A stretch of 8,517 nt of DNA from Embleya sp040605455 (GTDB taxonomy: Bacteria; Actinomycetota; Actinomycetes; Streptomycetales; Streptomycetaceae), in contig NZ_JBEXCV010000244.1 of NCBI RefSeq assembly GCF_040605455.1, positions 1 to 8,517 of the forward strand, written 5' to 3'. A program made the position numbers and the translations under genes. The notes below the pieces were generated by a model that saw only the letters and a program-made list of their open reading frames with translations, made no database searches and was not told the DNA's origin. Within the stretch, counting starts at the first letter, position 1; each line of letters opens with the position of its first letter. Below, piece by piece: positions 5,829 through 8,517 of the stretch.

Positions 5829-7433
5829 TCAGGCCACCGGTACGGCTGGGGCGTTGGCCGTTTCGGTGGGCTGTCCGGCGGCGACCGGGGTGCTGCCCGC
5901 CCGGCGCGGGAGGCCGAGGGCGACCACGAGCGCGCCGAGCGCGGCGACCGCCGCGGCCACCAGGGCGCCGTTGTTCATCGCGGTGGTGAAGGCGTGGTCG
6001 GCGGCCGAGGTGAGCCGGCCGGCGGCCTCGGGGGACAGGTGCCCGGCCACGGCGTGCGCGCTGGGCAGGTCGTGTTCGGCGACCGCGGCCGGGCCGGTCA
6101 GGTGCTGGTCGGCCATCTCGCCGCGGTAGTGCGCGGAGACCAAAGTGCCCACCACCGCGATGCCCAGCACGCCGCCGAGTTCGCGGACCACGCTGTTGAG
6201 CGCGCCTGCCATCGCCGAGAAGCGGACCGGCACCGATGCGGTGATCTCCATGCTCGCCGGCGCCATCATCATCCCCATCCCGGCTCCGACCAGGGCCATT
6301 TCCGCAGCCAGCGCGACGAATGGGGTGGTGCTGTCGGTGGTCAGACCGAGCACCGACAGGCCGACCGCGATCGCGCCGAGCCCGACGGTGAGCGTGCCGC
6401 GGATGCCCAGCCGGGCGGTGACCACCGGCGACAGCCCGGACATCGCGGCCATCGCCACGGCGAAGGGCATCGCGGAGAGGCCGGCCTCCAGTGGGCTGTA
6501 TCCGTGCACGAGCTGGAAGTACTGGGAGAGCACGAACAGCGTGCCGAAGAGCGCGAAGAAGGTCACCGCCAGCGTCGCGGCGGCGAGCACGAAGCCCCGG
6601 TTGGCGAACAGGCGGACCTGCACCATCGGTTCGTCGCGGCGCAGTTCCCAGGCCACGAATACGGCGGTGAACACCACGAACGAGCCCAGTTCGACGAGGG
6701 TGACCGGCGCGGTCCAGCCACGCTCGGGTGCCTCGATGATCGCGTCGACGAGGGTACCCAGGCCGGCGATGGACAACACGGCGGCGGGCAGGTCGAGTCG
6801 GGCGGTGCCCTGGCGCGGGATGCTCGGCACGATCCGCACGATGCCGACGAGCGCGGCGAGCACGAGCGGGACGTTGATCCAGAACGCGCTGGACCAGGAG
6901 AAGTGCATCAGCAGCGCACCACCGGTGACCGGGCCGATCAGCACGCCCACGCCGGCTGCGGCCGACCAGACGGCGAACGCCTTGGGCCGTTCGACCGGTG
7001 GGAACATCCGGATGATGATGGCCAGCGTCGCGGGCATCACGAACGCCGCGCCCAGGCCCATCACCGCCCGCCAGGCGATCAGTTCGGCCGCGGTCGAGGA
7101 CACCGCCGCAATGGCCGACCCGGCGCCGAAGAGCGCGAGGCCGCCGAGCAGTGCGCGCCGGGCCCCGAACCGGGCACCCAGGCTGCCGGCGAGGAGCAGC
7201 AGTGCGGCGAAGACCAGCGTGTACGCGTCGGTGATCCATTGCAGATCCGACGTCGACGCGTCCAGCCCCTTCGCCAACGAGGGCAGCGCGGTGTTGAGCA
7301 CCGAGTTGTCCAGCGTCACCGCGACCAGCGTCGAACTGAGCACGAGTAGCGCGGCCCACCGGCGCGGGTGGCCCGCAGGTTCGGGAGCGTCGGTGGCGCC
7401 GGCGCCGGCCGACCGGGTTTCTGGGCTGCTCAC
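5829..7433 (-). CDS. MFS transporter, DHA2 (EmrB/QacA, 14-TM) drug exporter family
   Basis: This 534-residue protein has the length and motif order of 14-helix proton/drug antiporters. A short hydrophilic N-terminus leads into TM1, which carries LDNSVLNTALP (41-51), the family's TM1 motif. Other landmarks are the loop 2-3 motif GSLGARFGARR (83-93), WRAVMGLGAAFVMP (121-134), the antiporter motif around GVGVLIGPVTGG (161-172), LSQYFQLVHGYSPLEAGLSAMP (302-323), and FSAMAGALNSVVRELGG (405-421). A periplasmic-type loop (about 434-475) precedes the last helix (about 486-508). It should sit in the cytoplasmic membrane and export a lipophilic or cationic compound using the proton gradient; the substrate cannot be read from sequence. 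The GTG start has AGGGGG (minus strand, 7440-7445) 6 nt upstream. The TetR gene 94 bp downstream is the likely regulator. Nothing appears truncated. Confidence 0.93.
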   Translation of the reverse strand: MSSPETRSAGAGATDAPEPAGHPRRWAALLVLSSTLVAVTLDNSVLNTALPSLAKGLDASTSDLQWITDAYTLVFAALLLLAGSLGARFGARRALLGGLALFGAGSAIAAVSSTAAELIAWRAVMGLGAAFVMPATLAIIIRMFPPVERPKAFAVWSAAAGVGVLIGPVTGGALLMHFSWSSAFWINVPLVLAALVGIVRIVPSIPRQGTARLDLPAAVLSIAGLGTLVDAIIEAPERGWTAPVTLVELGSFVVFTAVFVAWELRRDEPMVQVRLFANRGFVLAAATLAVTFFALFGTLFVLSQYFQLVHGYSPLEAGLSAMPFAVAMAAMSGLSPVVTARLGIRGTLTVGLGAIAVGLSVLGLTTDSTTPFVALAAEMALVGAGMGMMMAPASMEITASVPVRFSAMAGALNSVVRELGGVLGIAVVGTLVSAHYRGEMADQHLTGPAAVAEHDLPSAHAVAGHLSPEAAGRLTSAADHAFTTAMNNGALVAAAVAALGALVVALGLPRRAGSTPVAAGQPTETANAPAVPVA

Positions 7434-7464
7434 GAGGTACCCCCTGATTTAACGCCTGTGTGCT

Positions 7465-7505
7465 TACGGATGTAAAGCTAGCCCATCGCTATACGCCCGT
7501 AAAGC
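7465..7505. repeat. Two TACG-N3-GTAAAGC boxes, 27 bp apart (candidate TetR operators)
   Basis: Plus-strand copies at 7465-7478 and 7492-7505 agree at all 11 fixed positions (minus strand GCTTTAC-N3-CGTA). Each box has partial dyad symmetry: TTAC-N4-GTAA at 7464-7475 and TACG-CC-CGTA at 7492-7501. They overlap the candidate promoter boxes of the exporter, where a repressor would block transcription. Assignment to the TetR protein is inference from position. Confidence 0.5.
7475..7503 (-). promoter_or_regulatory. Candidate promoter of the MFS exporter
   Basis: On the minus strand, TTTACG (7498-7503) and TAGCTT (7475-7480) are separated by 17 bp, a reasonable -35/-10 pair by actinomycete standards (4/6 to TTGACA; fits TANNNT). 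Transcription would start near 7468, giving a leader of about 35 nt that includes the ribosome binding site. A second pair, TTTACA (7471-7476) and TTAAAT (7447-7452) with an 18-bp spacer, would start inside the ribosome binding site and is less likely. Confidence 0.4.
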
Positions 7506-7557
7506 CAAGAGTCGGCAAAGTCGCCCCGAGGCGAAGGAGACCCGCAAAAGCGTCCGC

Positions 7558-7691
7558 CACGCCTGCCGTGGGCAGCCCACCCACCACGCCTCCGCGAAGG
7601 GGGCCGTCCGCTACGCCTTCGCGAACGGCTCGTCCCCTCTTGCCTCGGCGAACGGCTTGCCCGCTACGCCTCCGCGAACGGCCCCTCCTCG
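7558..7691. repeat. Degenerate 27-bp tandem repeat array, about five units
   Basis: Units start at 7558, 7585, 7612, 7639 and 7665, so periods are 27, 27, 27 and 26 bp. Units 2-5 share a core close to TACGCCTCCGCGAACGGC; unit 1 keeps only the first seven bases (CACGCCT) and then diverges. There are no unique spacers, so it is not CRISPR. Units 2 and 3 form an inverted repeat (CGCGAAGG at 7593-7600, CCTTCGCG at 7616-7623). On the minus strand the core reads Pro-Phe-Ala-Glu-Ala in each of units 2-5 (Lys for Glu in unit 3), but stops and the 26-bp unit break the frame. The array begins 46 bp past the stop of the neighbouring minus-strand gene. Confidence 0.8.
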
Positions 7692-7737
7692 ACGAATCGG
7701 CGCAGTCCGCCGTGACGCGCCGCCGCGCCGCCTTCGA

Positions 7738-8451
7738 TCAGAACGTCCGCGCCACGTCCAGCGGTCCGCACGACAGCGTGCCGCGCGCGTGGGGTGCGGC
7801 GATCCAGCTGTCCGTGCTCACGAAGTCCCGCCCCCGCTGGTGCGCCTCGCGGGCCGGCGTCGGGTCGTCCCAGGTCACGGTCAGTGGCTTGTGCTCGACG
7901 TCCCACTTGGCGCCGCCGAGCGCGCGGTCGTCCGCGGAGGTCGCCTCCACGTGGGTGAGCCGACCGGCGTCGGTGGCCAGCACACCCGCGTGCCACAGCG
8001 TCACGCCCGCCTCGGTGCGCACGATCGCGGGCGGCGTGGCCAGTGCCGGTCCGCTGCCGTCGTGGCGCTCGGAGTCGAAGCGCAACACCAGGCGACGCGG
8101 AATGGTCGGCAGTACCACGTCCAGGACGAGATCGCCGTCCGGGACATGGCCGAACAGACAGGAGGTGAACCGCATCGGCCCGGCCGACAGGGTCGTGGCC
8201 AGCGCCGAGTAGGCGAACCGGTCGCCGGAGCGGGTCACCGACACCCCGTACTGCCCGAACAACGGCGGCGCCGGCGGGCGCGGGCCGGCGGGACGGGCCA
8301 GGGTCTCCATGCCGATCGTGGTGTACAGACCGGCCGGTGTGCGCAGGATGCCGCCGTGGAAGACCCGTACCTCCTCGTGCGCGAGCAGGATTTCGGGCGG
8401 CCTGACCAGCTCGATGTCCACCGGGGCAGTGCTGTCGGTGCTGTCGCTCAT
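7738..8451 (-). CDS. Hypothetical protein (237 aa), family not recognised
   Basis: I do not recognise this protein. It has 237 residues, no signal peptide or membrane segment, and no HTH or nucleotide-binding motif. After a Ser/Thr/Asp-rich start (1-11) the sequence alternates short hydrophobic runs with charged or Gly turns (RVFHGGILRTPAGLYTTIGME 29-49, DLVLDVVLPTIPRRLVLRFDSE 107-128, VTLWHAGVLAT 150-160, KPLTVTWDD 188-196), suggesting a mostly beta-strand, soluble cytoplasmic fold. A Pro-rich stretch covers 53-63; Cys residues are at 98 and 228. Gene-like composition with third-position G/C, a proper ATG and a full-length frame support a real gene. Upstream, TAGGGT (minus strand, 8459-8464) lies 7 nt before ATG and could be either a weak ribosome binding site or a -10 box for a leaderless transcript. 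It is codirectional with the exporter but 304 bp away, so probably a separate unit. Confidence 0.75.
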   Translation of the reverse strand: MSDSTDSTAPVDIELVRPPEILLAHEEVRVFHGGILRTPAGLYTTIGMETLARPAGPRPPAPPLFGQYGVSVTRSGDRFAYSALATTLSAGPMRFTSCLFGHVPDGDLVLDVVLPTIPRRLVLRFDSERHDGSGPALATPPAIVRTEAGVTLWHAGVLATDAGRLTHVEATSADDRALGGAKWDVEHKPLTVTWDDPTPAREAHQRGRDFVSTDSWIAAPHARGTLSCGPLDVARTF

Positions 8452-8458
8452 GCCCGCG

Positions 8459-8464
8459 ACCCTA
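8459..8464 (-). promoter_or_regulatory. Candidate -10 box (TAGGGT) for leaderless transcription of the 237-aa gene
   Basis: The minus strand reads TAGGGT with 7 nt between it and the ATG. That is the spacing from a -10 box to a transcription start, so the mRNA could begin at or next to the ATG, as happens for many actinomycete genes. No good -35 box is visible upstream. The alternative is that AGGG is a modest ribosome binding site. Confidence 0.35.
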
Positions 8465-8517
8465 TCGGCGGCCCGCGGCCGGTACGGGCGGCTCGGGGGC
8501 CGCCGCGCCCGCCCCGG

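Larger units (their letters stand above)
7434..7737. other. 304-bp intergenic region with promoter boxes and tandem repeats
   Basis: There is no supported gene between the MFS start and the stop of the 237-residue protein. The left part (about 7440-7510) is AT-richer than its surroundings and holds the exporter ribosome binding site, promoter candidates and paired boxes. The middle (7511-7557) has no clear signal, although 7551-7557 (CGTCCGC) matches the end of a repeat unit. The right part (7558-7691) is a degenerate 27-bp repeat array. A plus-strand open frame (7460-8212) crosses the region but has low-complexity Arg/Pro/Ser composition and no ribosome binding site that I can see. Confidence 0.8.

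Noticed and set aside
5569..7359. Open frames on both strands inside the MFS gene (5569-7359 minus, 5691-7349 plus, 6145-7452 plus)
   Set aside because: All are out-of-frame shadows of the 14-TM exporter, which has clear family motifs.
7558..7691. CRISPR array
   Set aside because: The repeats are contiguous and degenerate with no unique spacers, and no cas gene is present.
7664..7996. 110-codon minus-strand frame ending in the repeat array (PFAEA end)
   Set aside because: It overlaps the 237-aa gene in another frame with no start signal; the C-terminal motif comes from the repeat unit itself.
7460..8212. 250-codon plus-strand open frame across the intergenic gap and the 237-aa gene
   Set aside because: No ribosome binding site was seen, the sequence is Arg/Pro/Ser/Thr-rich, and it is antisense to a better-supported gene.
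1..8517. tRNA, rRNA, riboswitch, insertion sequence or attachment site
   Set aside because: I looked for transposase-like genes, terminal inverted repeats, tRNA-like cloverleafs and conserved leader motifs, and found nothing that could be supported.

Overview
The window is very GC-rich, with codon third positions almost all G or C, GTG starts and actinomycete-type ribosome binding sites. The gene families point to a streptomycete or close relative: a BTAD/AfsR-like regulator, a mycobacterial ChoD-type GMC oxidoreductase, and a DUF5302 protein. This is inference from content; no phylogenetic marker gene is present.

Layout, left to right. Positions 1-2574 (+) hold the C-terminal part of a large AfsR/SARP-type regulator (P-loop ATPase plus helical repeat region), whose start lies outside the window. 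It converges on a choD-like flavin oxidoreductase (2793-4538, -). The gap between them carries a GGACCC hexamer repeat and a candidate bidirectional terminator. To the right, all genes are on the minus strand: a 76-residue DUF5302 protein (4680-4910), a TetR/AcrR regulator (5057-5734), a 14-TM-type (DHA2) MFS exporter (5829-7433), and an unrecognised 237-residue protein (7738-8451).

The MFS exporter and the TetR gene form the clearest functional unit. They are codirectional, 94 bp apart and separated by a perfect 13-bp-arm hairpin. The exporter's promoter region contains two copies of a GCTTTAC-N3-CGTA box (minus strand), 27 bp apart, which are the best candidate operators for the TetR protein. 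The choD-like gene has its own promoter-like region with palindromes.

The 304-bp gap between the exporter and the 237-residue gene also holds an array of about five degenerate 27-bp tandem repeats of unknown role. No RNA gene, insertion sequence, CRISPR array or phage gene was seen. The window looks mostly like ordinary actinomycete chromosome. The points most worth a second look are the two 27-bp-spaced repeat systems, the ferredoxin-like four-cysteine motif in the oxidoreductase, and the unrecognised protein.
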